NCBI GenBank assembly: GCA_015679605.1
Contig: JAAAVE010000285.1
Location: forward strand, 8,234-23,393
Length of the DNA: 15,160 bases
Source of the DNA: Podila epigama
Lineage: Eukaryota; Mortierellomycota; Mortierellomycetes; Mortierellales; Mortierellaceae
Direction of reading: 5' to 3'
In this document: positions 1 through 10,547 of the stretch, piece after piece
Numbering within the stretch: position 1 is the first letter of the stretch
Layout: every line of letters begins with the position of its first letter
Program-made: the position numbers and the translations under genes
The notes under the pieces: generated by a model
The model's input: the letters and a program-made list of their open reading frames with translations, nothing else
Database searches by the model: none
Told to the model about the DNA's origin: nothing

Positions 1-16
1 CTCTAGGAATGATGCT

Positions 17-980
17 TTAGTACTTGGTGGCAGCAGCGCTAAGGATCAACTTGCCGCATGCAAAGATGCTGGTGCTCCAGACAGCAGTGCGGATGAGAGC
101 GGTGCAATTGTTGGTGTTGAAGATGTACACGACGTTGAAGAGAGCTCTGCTGGCGAGGAACAGTCCTGCGTAAAAGTTGACAGTGTCCTTGGCGACGCCA
201 GTATGCAACGCTGCGAGCTAATTTGTAAAGGAAAAGGCAGTTCAATGTGAGTGATCCATTGCTGATCAAGTTCATGAAGCGATGCACACGTCTACAAACA
301 TCTGTGTGAAATGGTGGTCATTGGTCAACGCTCCCATAAAAAGTATGTGACCAAAAGAGATCGTCCCCGAGATGCTTTCGTGTTGCTCGTGAGACTCACT
401 CTTTGTCCAAGTTCCACACTCTTCCCCGTTCTTCCAAAGAATGCCACAAAAATGGATATGATCCTGCGTTTGATTCCTGACAGCGTTTGTTCTAGGCTAT
501 AAAAGACTTGAAGTATGCTTGGAGCAAGAACTTACAATGGCACCGTAAAAGATTGGGAGAGTCTCGATGCCGTTGACATGGGCGCTTTCAGCACGCTTGG
601 CCATGGCATAGGATTCCTTTGTCATCTTTTGCTGGACTCTCTCAAGCTGTCCACGGGGGTTAACTATTTTTTTTTTGACAGAGAGGAGAACAATGGTGTT
701 AAAATAGGCTCATGACTAGGATCACGCTGGATAGCATCACTCAAGCCTTACTGTTGTCCCAATTCTTGACAGCTTTGGCGACGATCTATCCAAGGTGTAG
801 TATGATGAATGTTAGATGTCTGAGCATAGGTACGATCCTCATCCAAGAGTTCAAAAAACATAAAATCATAGATCCGGCACATACAAATGCTCGAAGAAAG
901 TGGGGAATGTAAGCCAGGCCGCCGGCAATGGCGAGCGAGAGGACTGGGAAGTTGGGGTAGGCGGCAAAGAGAGAGGACAT
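17..980 (-). CDS. MAPEG-family membrane protein (microsomal GST-like), 4 exons, complete
   Basis: Exons, in coding order, are 980-885, 785-752, 663-536 and 217-17. Introns are 884-786, 751-664 and 535-218, with donors GTATGT, GTAAGG and GTAAGT and TAG acceptors. The phases join without a stop to give 152 aa. Visible in the protein: a hydrophobic N-terminal segment (about residues 11-36), then NPRGQLER (45-52), the family-type signature RAESAHVNGIE (67-77), and a C-terminal half with two more hydrophobic stretches, including SRALFNVVYI (109-118). Length and the R-x3-A-H-x-N-x2-E pattern fit MAPEG proteins, small four-helix membrane enzymes that include microsomal glutathione S-transferases. 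Members act on glutathione conjugation, peroxides or eicosanoids in the ER and outer membranes; the substrate here cannot be told. The start at 980 was chosen because it is directly followed by the first hydrophobic helix. It is transcribed away from lipin. Confidence 0.88.
218..535 (-). other. Intron 3 of the MAPEG gene (318 nt)
   Basis: This is the longest intron of the MAPEG gene. Its donor is GTAAGT (535-530) and its acceptor TTAG ends at 218. The flanking protein reads ...FYGAI/LAALHTG... as expected for the family, so no missing exon is needed. Small open frames inside it on either strand show no recognisable protein. I see no RNA gene. Confidence 0.75.
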
Positions 981-1090
981 GATGCTTGAGAACTGGGTGG
1001 GTGGATGGGTGTTTAGGTGGTGTGAGTGGGAATGGGGTGTGAGTGTGAGTGTTTGAGTGAGAACAAGCAGATGATGAGAAAGAAAGTAAA

Positions 1091-1115
1091 GAAAAGAAAA
1101 GAAAAGAAAAGAAAA
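1091..1115. repeat. GAAAA pentanucleotide microsatellite
   Basis: About five perfect tandem copies of GAAAA, continuing into an A-rich tail. It lies about 110 bases upstream of the MAPEG start and reads as a TTTTC pyrimidine tract on that gene's strand. Confidence 0.85.
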
Positions 1116-1299
1116 AAGCAAAACTATCGGCCCATTTTAAAGAAAATGAAACGAGCCGGGCGTCGACAAAGAGAGCGTGAGAGAAAGAGAGAGCCGAGGG
1201 GGTAACGATCAAAGCTGCGAACCGCGCAGCCATCCAGCCACCTTAATCTAGACAAAGACGAGACGAGACGACAGTAGACGAGACACAAAAGGACGAGAG

Positions 1300-1339
1300 A
1301 CCAGACCAGACCAGACCAGACCATGTCGGACCATGTCGG
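1300..1339. repeat. CCAGA tandem repeat followed by a 10-bp direct duplication
   Basis: Four perfect copies of a CCAGA/ACCAG pentamer run from 1301 to 1320. They pass directly into two perfect copies of the decamer ACCATGTCGG (1320-1329 and 1330-1339). The block lies in the middle of the divergent promoter, just before the G run. Confidence 0.85.
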
Positions 1340-1346
1340 TAATGAA

Positions 1347-1357
1347 GGGGGGGGGGG
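1347..1357. repeat. 11-base G homopolymer
   Basis: An uninterrupted run of eleven G in the divergent promoter. It is prone to slippage and sequencing error, so its exact length is uncertain. Confidence 0.85.
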
Positions 1358-1859
1358 ACCCTCGGGCATTGACCTGTTTAGGCATTTTCGATCGGTACAA
1401 TGTTTGCAGTTGGCGTCATCCAAGCTTTTTGATATCATGACAACCTTTGTTGTACAACACGTTGTCAAGTGGGCTATCTATTATTTTGTCTGTCCAAAAT
1501 GTAAAATATGTCGATCATGTTTTTCAAAGAAAGGGGGATATCATGTGACACGAGTATTTGGTGGGTGCAGGTTTTTTTTTTGAAGTCGACAAAAGTGTCT
1601 GTGAAAAAAAACCTTCAAAAAGGCAAGACAATCAAATAAAAAAAAAGGCATCACACACATCTTTCATCACTCACACACACACATACACATCCACATTCAT
1701 TCGCCGTACATTCTTCGCTTGCTCGGTGTTTTTTCTTCCCCTCTCCTCCTCCTTTCTCATTTTCAACCCAACCAAGTCATTCCTATTGTTTGCATTCAAT
1801 TTTATTAATCACCTATAGTTCACCCAACTTTTGTACGACATCCCACTTTTACATACCCA

Positions 1860-4800
1860 ATGTACTCTGTTGGGAGCTTCTTTTCGACGGTCTCCAAGTT
1901 TTATAATGAAATCAACCCTGCTACATTAAGCGGTGCGATCGACATTGTCGTCGTCCAGCAGGCCAACGGAGACATGGCCTGCTCGCCCTTCCATGTCCGC
2001 TTTGGCAAACTGAGTGTTCTTCGACCTCAGGAGAAGGTGGTCGAGGTTCGTGTCAACGGCCAAGTGATCCCCTTTGCAATGAAAGTCGGAGACGCTGGAG
2101 AGGCCTTTTTTGTGTTCGAGACAGACGACTATGTCCCTGACGAGTTTGCAACCTCTCCCATTGCCGGTCCCAGCGATGACTCTGAGCTAGCACCGGTCGA
2201 CTACTTTGATCTGAACGGACAGCATCGTCAGCAGCATCACCAGCAAGTAACAGAAGGTGAGGAAAACTCTACATTTTTATGACTATGGGTCTGACATAAC
2301 ATGGTTGACTGGGTCATGATGATAGTAAATAGTATTGGTCTGGATGTATTGCCATTACTTTTTGGAGGCGAATGAGGCCTTGCATGATACTGCATGATCG
2401 TACAAGTGCTAGCATGGGCAGTCAGTATCATCTTGAATTTTTCATCACCGAGCTTGATTTGGGTTAGGGTGGTCTGTTCTCGGTGTCTTTTGTCTGTTGC
2501 TCGGTCTATTCACTGCGGGCCTGCAACACAACTACTCATTTTTGTGTTTTGCACGGCATTGCATCGCACTGGAACGTTTTGATTGCACTGCAATTATGAG
2601 TGTGTCGGCCTTCCACGTTTGACATATGTCAGAGCGAGAAGAAACGCTGAGTAGGGGTGAGATTGAAAATAGATATTATTTTAAAAAGAGTTTCAACCAG
2701 AGCATCACAATGGACAGCAGAAGAGCCTCTTCATTTTTCAGATCCAGCTACACTCACCATGCCCTTTCACACATTTTTCGCAATTCTTCTTGCTTATCAT
2801 TCGATCATCCTCGTGGGAGAGAGGGTGTGGCCTGTTCTCGAATTTTCATATGTCGAAATCTAGTTGCAACTTACGCACTCCATCTTGTTATCACACTCAC
2901 TCACTCACTCATCAACTTTCCATTGTACATCATAGATTCACACCTCGACAATGGATATGTTAGTGCTGCAAGCGGCCATGGCTCGGCCTTTGAAGAGAGT
3001 CTAAAGGACGACAGTGATCGGGAAAGTAACTTCTCGGCAACGTCTCCCCCGCCTGGCCGGATCCAAGAAATGCCTGGCGCATTCCAATCACATGGTTCCT
3101 TCCAAGAACCCGCTTCACCCTTGCCCACCTCACCCTCGCCCATACCCAACCCCGCCTCAAAGAACAATGAACAGCCTTCGCCAGCCTCCACCACAGACAT
3201 TGTTCAGGACAATGGCTCAGGTTTCTCTGTCAATAAGGTCTTTCCTGCAGTCGTCCGGGAAGACTTGACTCACAGTTCCACAAATAGTGCCGTCAATGAC
3301 AACCAAACCAAATCACAGCATAGTCGACGCAAGAGTGGTAAGTTTCGTCTAATGACTTGACTGAGTTTGACGCTCAAGCTGTGAGACCTTGACCTCAACT
3401 TCCTTGCTAAAACTTTTATTTTTTCACTTTTTTTTTATTTTCGAAATGTCCTTCACTAGAGGTGTTGTTCGATATGACGGGATACAAGACCGATTCTTGT
3501 TCAGAGTCATCTGACGACGATGACCTGCCTCGTGGTATCCTCTCTGACAGCGAACGTCACCATCGCGGTCTTCGTAAGCGATTTGGAAGGAAAGCCAACT
3601 TATCAAAGGAGCAGCGTCAACAACTCTTGGAAGACATCCGACAAGGCAATTTTTTGAAACCCGAGGAGAACTTGGCTACCACCCAGGCAGAAAGACAAGG
3701 TACTGCTCGATAGTTGACATAAATGAAGATGAAGCATACCAAAAACCAATCTATAATCATTCGAATACCCTAACAATGTCTCCACTCTACAGCATCTCGC
3801 TCGGTTCGTAGAAAGAAAAGAGCTGGTATTCCAAGCGCCTGGAATGGCCGCAAGGGTAGAAAGAGAGCAAACTCAATGCCAGCCATTGGCGAGCCAGGTA
3901 ACAGATGCATCATTATTTTATTTTATTTTTGTGTGTCAATGATGATACTCGGGCGTTAACTAAGCTGAACATGGAACGTACCAAAAAAATTACAAAATAT
4001 AGATGTCCCGTTCCTTGCTACATTCCAGAAAGAAGCTCGCCTCCAAACTGAAACATCAAGAGTTGCTCCAGAGGCATTGCCAAAGAGGACTACTCGCCCA
4101 AGCGTGATGAGTGATACTGAAATGGAGGTAATTACTACAGGAGGCGTGATTATATCGTCGCTTTCTATTGGTATTTTTGACTTTTATACTCACCAAATGA
4201 ACCACATACCTCAATAGTATGAGACGAATGCACCAGCCACGACCCAGGGCAAGGAATGGACTTGGGGCTGGGGAACTCTTCCAGTTAAGAACCCAGATGA
4301 AGAAGACGAGGAAGAAGAAGCAAAGGCCGCACCACAGGAGCCAGAGGTTCCATTAGAAATTGAAACGAAGGAGTTCCAGATGGGGTCAACAAAGTGCCGC
4401 GTTGCACTTAGTCTTTGTGGCGAAGATGACCTAAAGAAGGATCAGGTAAGGAGGCGGCAAAGGCAGTAGACTGGACCTACTACCATGACTATGCTGGTTC
4501 TGACACTGACAACATAACTAACACTTTTACAATGCATTCTCATGACAGGTTGCTAGTCACAAGGCATTCCAGAGTGCCCAATTGACGTTCGAGGCATTCT
4601 CAAAGGATCCCACAGCTGTTCTGAACGACAAGAAGCTTGTTTGCTATATCGACGGCCGCTTTTACACTTGGCAGAACGCTGTTCCTCAGTTGGCAGCCTT
4701 ACTGTTCTTCCATCAGCCCCTCTCAGATGCAAGTCTGACTCAGTCTATCAAGGATCAAAAGGATAGCGCCTCAGGTGCCCATGCAACCGAGGACCGTCCC

Positions 4801-6829
4801 AGCGCCACCCGATTTGGCACGATCTCAAGGTGGTTCAGAAAGGCCCCAGCAGGAACACCCTCAGCTCCCGACTTGACAGCTCCAGCTACCTCTACTACTG
4901 AGAGTGGTGCCTTGGCCGTTGGATCGGACGATGAGACTGTTCGCCCCATGAACAAGGCCCTCCGTAGCAAGTCCTTGCCTCCACTCGAGTCTGACCACGC
5001 CAACGAACATGCTCATGAACATGTCGCTGTTCCCACTCTTTCTGAAAAGCCGGCCGAGGGTACACCTGAAGCCAAGAGATATGCCAAGACTCTGCGTTTG
5101 ACGTCGGAGCAGTTGCATTCCTTGAATCTCAAAAAGGGCGCGAACACTGTCTCGTTCTCGGTCACGTCGTCCTATCAAGGAACCGCCACCTGCGTTGCCA
5201 AAATCTTTTTGTGGGATTATGATGCACAGGTTGTGATCTCGGATATCGACGGCACCATTACAAAGTCAGATGCACTAGGTCACATCTTTGCTATGGCTGG
5301 TCGCGATTGGACCCATCTCGGTGTCGCCAAGCTGTTCACTGACATCAGGAGCAACGGATACCATATCCTCTATCTGACATCACGCGCCATTGGCCAGGCT
5401 GACTATACACGCAAGTACTTGCAAAAGGTGGAGCAAAATAGTTACCAGTTGCCCGATGGTCCTGTCATCATGAGTCCCGATCGCCTCTTTTCCGCCTTCC
5501 ATCGAGAGGTCATTATCCGTAAACCTGAGGTCTTCAAGATGGCCTGTCTTCGTGATGTCAAGAAGCTCTTTGGTGATCGCAACCCCTTTTACGCAGGTTT
5601 TGGAAACAGAATTACAGATGCTCTTTCATACCGTAGTGTCAACGTGCCACCTTCCCGCATTTTCACCATTGATTCTTATGGTGAGGTGAAGCTTGAATTG
5701 TTGAGCGCGTTCAAGTCATCGTAAGTTTTACTTCAATTTTGTTCTTGTAATTGATACCGAATGCATGCAATAAGCTAATGTTAAATTCCTTGAATTGGAT
5801 AGATACCTTGCCTTGAATGACCTTGTGAACGAAATCTTCCCAGGTCAACGAGTTGCACCCGAATTCAACGATTGGAACTTTTGGAAGGCTGATTTGCCAA
5901 CTGTAAACGTGCAGGAACTACCCATTCCCGCTAATAACTATGGCACTGCAGGATCTTCAACATCCCTCTTATCTTCAACCACCAGCGTTGCCAAAAAGGT
6001 GGTGTCCCTCACACATTCATCTAGCTCCAGTTATATCCAGCCTACGTCACCAACGTCACCCACTAGTCCACCAGTTGACAGTAAGAGCAAGCGGATGTCT
6101 TATGAGCGCACGACCTATGCCAACGCACTCCTAGGTCGTCAAGACTCAGTCATTAGCGACGACGATCAGGCAGATCAGCAGTCGCAATTGAGCGCTGTTT
6201 CTGAGCAGCAAAAGGCACAGATGGAGGAACAAAGAAAGGCTCGAGCTGGCTCGCCTTCGATGCTGTCCGCCCTTGTGCCAACGAGATTGATGCGCGCTGT
6301 GCGCAGCGGCAGCATGAGCAGTACGATAGCCCCACCTCCGTCCGTGACCCCCCATTCGCCAGAACTGAAGGGCAATGCCGGCTCACAGCCATTGTCCCCC
6401 ACGACAGGGCCAACCACGAGCGATGATGTTGTGCGTCCTGTATCGATCCCCTCACCTCCGCCATTGGATGATTTGATGCAAGCGGATGACGACGTGGCAA
6501 AGGCATCAAGAAACTCTCTTCCGTCTGCCGTGGATCTGGACGCCGATGTGAAAAAGGATATTGTTAAAGAGGCGGTATCACTCTCGAAGCCTGATTTGAG
6601 CGATAACCGAGTCATAGAAGAGGAAGGAGACGATGTCGTCAAGCATGGGGACTCTGAACATGACCACGACGGCGAAGAGTATGAACAGGGTGAAGAAGAA
6701 GAGTATGATCAGGATGAAGGCGAAGAGTACCAGGGAGACTACGAGGATGATGAGGGCGAGTATATGGAAGGGGATGAAGACGATGACGACGAGTTCCTTG
6801 ACGATATCAATCAAGAACCATTTTTGTAA
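1860..6829 (+). CDS. PAH1: Lipin / phosphatidate phosphatase (Pah1/Ned1 type), 8 exons, complete, 1231 aa
   Basis: Exons: 1860-2256, 2936-3337, 3460-3699, 3793-3897, 4003-4127, 4218-4445, 4549-5720, 5803-6829; all phases join. The enzyme is a Mg-dependent phosphatase that turns phosphatidic acid into diacylglycerol at the ER/nuclear membrane, controlling storage lipid against phospholipid synthesis. Visible: an N-LIP domain (residues 1 to about 105) with an amphipathic start, NPATLSGAID (19-28), SPFHVRFGKLSVLRP (42-56) and the conserved Gly80; a basic, NLS-like stretch in exon 4 (349-372); a lipin WGWG motif (439-442); the haloacid-dehalogenase catalytic domain with DIDGT at 731-735 (nucleophile D731, D733); a C-terminal LIPIN segment with FWKADLP (916-922); TSP repeats near 970-985; and a strongly acidic tail (1162-1231). 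Yeast Pah1 is 862 aa, so this copy is longer, mostly in disordered linkers. By analogy, the SP/TP-rich linkers would take regulatory phosphates and the acidic tail would contact Nem1-Spo7. Confidence 0.96.
2257..2935 (+). other. Long intron 1 of lipin (679 nt)
   Basis: The donor is AG/GTGAGG (2257) and the acceptor CATAG ends at 2935. Joining the leftover G of exon 1 to AT of exon 2 gives Asp and an open frame. The other introns of this gene are about 80-125 nt, so this one is unusual. A CACT repeat (about 2894-2911) lies just before the acceptor. The exon 2 frame is open back through the acceptor to an ATG at 2626, but the translation there is Ser/His/Phe-rich and does not look coding. No snoRNA could be completed. 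Confidence 0.7.
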
Positions 6830-7053
6830 TCTCAATAGAAGTTATCACTCCAACCATAACTGTGTAAATGTGAGTTTATGTGTTTCCATTCATGTTGATC
6901 TTTCACGTACAAAAAAGCTGAACTTTTGGCTTCAGTAGTGACTGCTTTTAGCGTCAACTTTTTGCCTGTTTTTGCTCATTCTTTGAGCCAGCTACTCTCC
7001 TTTTTTTTCCCAGAGAATGATTGCATCTACAACATGGATTGCAACACTGCCTT
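6830..7053 (+). promoter_or_regulatory. Lipin 3' region and Mcm10 5' region (224 nt)
   Basis: A short gap between two same-strand genes that must hold the lipin 3' end and the Mcm10 promoter. No AATAAA was seen. A T-rich tract followed by CAG (7001-7013) looks like a splice acceptor and would suit a 5'-UTR intron of Mcm10. Two ATGs (7017 and 7034) precede the chosen Mcm10 start in other frames. Confidence 0.5.
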
Positions 7054-10000
7054 ATGGAAAACACCACCGACCCAACAGCAAAAGCTGCAACTAAGCAGCG
7101 ACTCGATGAAACTGAAGATGATTTTGAAGACTTGGATGACACAGCCTTGAATGCACTTTTCGACACTGATGATAACACCAATACTCAATCAGCACAAGCG
7201 ATTGTGAGTCAGCATGTTCAGCAAGAACATTTCAGACCGCAGACTGGCGTTGATACTTCAATAGCCACAGGAACTCGTCCAAAGATGTTGTCATCAACAC
7301 CAATACATGCGAGCCAACATGCCGCACAGGATTACTTACCTGAATTGCCAGTGGAACCGCAGGCTGTTCGTACATCAGCTGCAGATACTCCACCGGAAGA
7401 CACCGACCTGTTATCTTCTGATGACGAAGATTGTAAAGTCCTCTTTTCATTTTTCTACGCATGCTGGGGCACGTTTCAGTAGATTGGTTTCTTCTTTGGT
7501 CAGACCATTTATCATCTTACACTTAATCTTTATTGTTCTTGTTGTTGATAGTGGCTGCTCTTGAAGAGCTGAACAGGAAGAGAGCAGAACTGGAGGCGAA
7601 ACTTCGAACGAAACGACTCCGAAAGGCAACCATGTCTGATGCCTCTTCGTCAGTAGTCAAGACACCATCGCCACGACAGAGCACACCTCAAAAGCAGGCA
7701 CGATTGGACCACACGCCATCTTCACAACAGGACATTTCATCAGGGCAAGGGTCTTTGGACAAGATGACTTTGCCCGAAGGGGATTCTAATGATTCTGATG
7801 CTGCAACAACATTACCCTTGGATTTATCCATCGAGGATACGAACACGACTCCAGTACGGAGTCCACGAACACCAGTGATGAGGACTCCTTCGCCGCCATC
7901 CCGTTCACGCTTTCTCATGTCACCACCTTCAGGAGCCTATAGCAGGAAACGACATCACAGTCCATCGCCATTGCCTCGTCGCGGTTCCTTTTCTTCCTAT
8001 CGACCCAACCTGGCCAGTACCCCAACATCTTCCATTGCCTCTCGAGATGCCAAGAACAGTAACATGGAAGCCTATAGGACGCGACTTACCTTTGACACGC
8101 CCAGTATATCCCCAATGAGAGGTCGTTCTACTGTATCAGAGGAAACCGCACTTACAGCAGAGGCAGCGGATGCTGTGGATGATCAATTGGACGATGCATA
8201 TCTTGATAAAGTGTTGGATAATGAAGATGGCGACCTATCAGCGTGGACTGAGGACCAAAGCAGGCAACCGTTGGTAGAGGAGATTGAGGCGAGAGAAAAG
8301 AGGAAGGCTGAAGAGCTGTTAAGAGAAAATGCTCCTCGACCAACCTTCAAGACGGTTGCTTCAGGGCTGCCTATGGTCTCGCACGACTTTGCACTAGCCA
8401 AGGGCCACACACTGGTTTACGACGCTTTGACAAAGCTGCGCATAGCGTAAGGGAACTCTGATTTGTGACATTTTGTCTGTCTTTTTTTTTATTTTTTTTG
8501 CGAAGTCACACTCCCCCTAACGTTGAACTTTTTCCCTCACTCTTTTTTAGAGAACGATACATTACAATGGAAGCCGTTGTTCAGATGACATATAGTCAGA
8601 CGCTACTCCCAATCAAAGAGACTGAACAGATCAGGATAGCTCTTCATCGTCCATCCAACACTGGAGCACTTCTTTCGAAACAGTCAGGAGCATCGGTTTC
8701 GGTCCCCAGTAACTCAGGAAGGCTTGAATCTCGAGTCGAATCAAACTCCAACTCGAACACAAAAGCAAAGACTGCGGAAGCTAAATCATGGATTCTGGCA
8801 GGCGTTGTTGGTGCAAAATCGAAAATAAGAACAACGGCCAAGAAGGCGCGCTACTGTCATTTCCAGCTCTCGGATCTCAACAATGTCTTCATGAATGTAT
8901 TCATGTTCCGCAAAGTGCTTGAGACCCACTATAATAACATTAAAGTCGGCGATGTAGTGGTGATTATGAATCCGAAGCTATTGAACCAGACGGAGGTATG
9001 CTAGGTTTGCACTTTTGTCCACCCTTTTTTTTATTTTGGAAGAAAGTGAATGGAGCTTTATGACCAACTCATGATGTATTCTTTTCATCATTTTTTTAGA
9101 AAGCTGGTACGTTGGGAGTGGAAGTGGATGATCCGGGATGCTTGTTCATTCTTGGCCGGAGCACTGATTATGGACTCTGTGAAGCGGTCAAGTTGAACGG
9201 GGAAGACTGTGGCCGGATTTTGGACCGGAGGGCGTCAATTTATTGCCAGCACCACATTATGATGGCAACAAACAAACATCGGAATCAACGAGGAAGTCTG
9301 ATTGCAGGAACGAGTTCTATCTATGACTTGAACAAGACCCCATTCCAGAACCGGCCTATAGCACAGCCGAGACGTACGACAACAACTGCAGCAAGCACGA
9401 TCTTGTCGTCATCGAGAGAGACGACTTATATTTTTGATGATGGAGGTGTTGGGACATCATCCTTGACTGATCCAGAGAGCAAAAAGAAGGATCCTCTGAC
9501 GGGCGAGGATGGCCTTTCGTCGTTTTTAATGAACCAAAATAATCCCGGTGGAATGTATTTACGACAGGCCAAGACCAGCAAAGATGTAGCCTGGGCCAAG
9601 GACGTTACATCTCCAAGTAAGGATGGCGCAGATTGTATGAGTTTAGAATCAAGTTGAGGAAAGAGCATTAGGATTGACCATGTTGTTCAAATGTTTTCAT
9701 AGAAACACCAACCAAGAACTCCGAGTTATTTCCAGTAGAGATGATTCGCAGGATGGGGTATGATCCAGTGACGGGACAGTTTGTGCCAGGATCGCCAAAA
9801 CGGGCATCAGAGGACCCAGAAGCGCGTGAACGATCCATTCGAATGCTGGCAGAGCGTGTCAAATCTCCTCCAGCGCCGCCTGCGTTTGTCAAGACGTTGA
9901 CGCCTAGAAAGCGCAAGGTGGAGGGTGGTCAAGAGGTCGCGGGCGATGTGTTCTTTGGTCGTGGACCAGGGCAAAAGACGCCGTCGAAAGAAATACCCAA

Positions 10001-10547
10001 CTCGCCTACAAGCGCAAAGAGCAAGAGATATGTCAATCTAAATTTTGACTCGAGCTCGGACGATGACAACGACGATGACAAAGGGATTTCAGAGCTCGCT
10101 GCAGTGCGTGAACGGAATTTGGTGGAGGCGCGTAAGAATGGGACTCCTGTACGTGCTGGTGGTGCACTCACGAATCCGTTTTTTTCACCTCTACGAGATG
10201 AATCGAAACGGAAAGTTGAGACGGCACAAAGACCAGAAAATAGATCGGCTTCAGCTGTCATGTTGATGAACCGTACGGCACCAACAACATCGACAACCAC
10301 AACAAAGGCAAAGACAACGACATCAACAACGACATCAACAGATACCATGGCACAGAGACAACTGGGTCAGACTGGCCAAACAAGAGCAGTAGTCAATCCT
10401 TCACAATCCTCTTCCTCGAGTGCCACCTCGGCTCCATCCGCTTCTTCTCTAACTGGAGCCAGCACTGATACCCGGCCTAACCATCCACCAGGCCAACCTG
10501 CCTCGAAAAAGGGACGATTTGTCGATCTTTCAGATGACTCTGAATAA
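7054..10547 (+). CDS. MCM10: DNA replication factor Mcm10, 5 exons, complete, 1026 aa
   Basis: Exons: 7054-7432, 7552-8446, 8551-8995, 9100-9616, 9703-10547; all phases join. Mcm10 binds DNA, the CMG helicase and polymerase alpha during origin firing. Visible: an acidic N-terminus (about 18-40); a Lys/Glu coiled-coil-like helix (about 127-150); a disordered linker rich in SP/TP (for example 226-245), which suggests CDK sites; the OB fold (about 502-600) with FQLSDL and VGDVVVIMNP; and the Mcm10 zinc finger with ligands C600, C610, C622 and H625 (C-x9-C-x11-C-x2-H). After that come GSLIAG and a conserved ELF...IRRMGYDP element (753-767). The tail has poly-Ser, poly-Thr and acidic tracts and ends RFVDLSDDSE. 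The protein is longer than yeast (571) and human (875) Mcm10, through linkers. The start at 7054 is the first in-frame ATG after an in-frame TGA at 7018. Confidence 0.94.
10285..10345 (+). repeat. ACA/AAC-rich low-complexity tract in Mcm10 exon 5
   Basis: Imperfect ACA/AAC-type triplets encode a Thr-rich run with Ser and Lys interruptions, in the disordered C-terminal tail of Mcm10. The tract stays in frame, as triplet expansion in coding sequence would. Confidence 0.7.

Larger units (their letters stand above)
981..1859. promoter_or_regulatory. Divergent promoter region between the MAPEG gene and lipin
   Basis: No convincing coding sequence lies here. On the MAPEG side the leader is CA/CT-rich on the minus strand (about 980-1060), followed by a GAAAA repeat (1091-1115). 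The middle holds GACGA-type and CCAGA tandem repeats (about 1257-1320), a 10-bp duplication and an 11-base G run (1347-1357). On the lipin side there are CACA repeats (about 1660-1690) and a CT-rich tract (1731-1760) before the lipin ATG, typical of fungal leaders. No ATG occurs in the last 100 or so bases before 1860. No clear TATA box could be assigned. Both genes must take their promoters from this stretch unless insulated. Confidence 0.6.

Noticed and set aside
748-1233. A 161-aa minus-strand frame over the MAPEG promoter and first exon
   Set aside because: It is Ser/Phe/His-rich from translated CT repeats, and the MAPEG exons use another frame with good splice sites.
2316-2420. A C-box-like ATGATGA in lipin intron 1, suggesting an intronic C/D snoRNA
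   Set aside because: No CTGA D box and no closing stem was found within the usual distance, so it is likely chance.
2626-2935. An additional lipin exon inside intron 1
   Set aside because: The open frame has no lipin-like sequence and no matching acceptor/donor pair, and exons 1 and 2 already join in phase. Kept only as a possible alternative start.
6146-6835. Several 69-155 aa minus-strand frames opposite lipin exon 8
   Set aside because: They are shadows of Ser- and Glu/Asp-rich coding sequence on the plus strand.
10045-10266. A small plus-strand frame overlapping Mcm10 exon 5
   Set aside because: It is the out-of-frame reading of Mcm10 acidic and basic codons, with no family resemblance.
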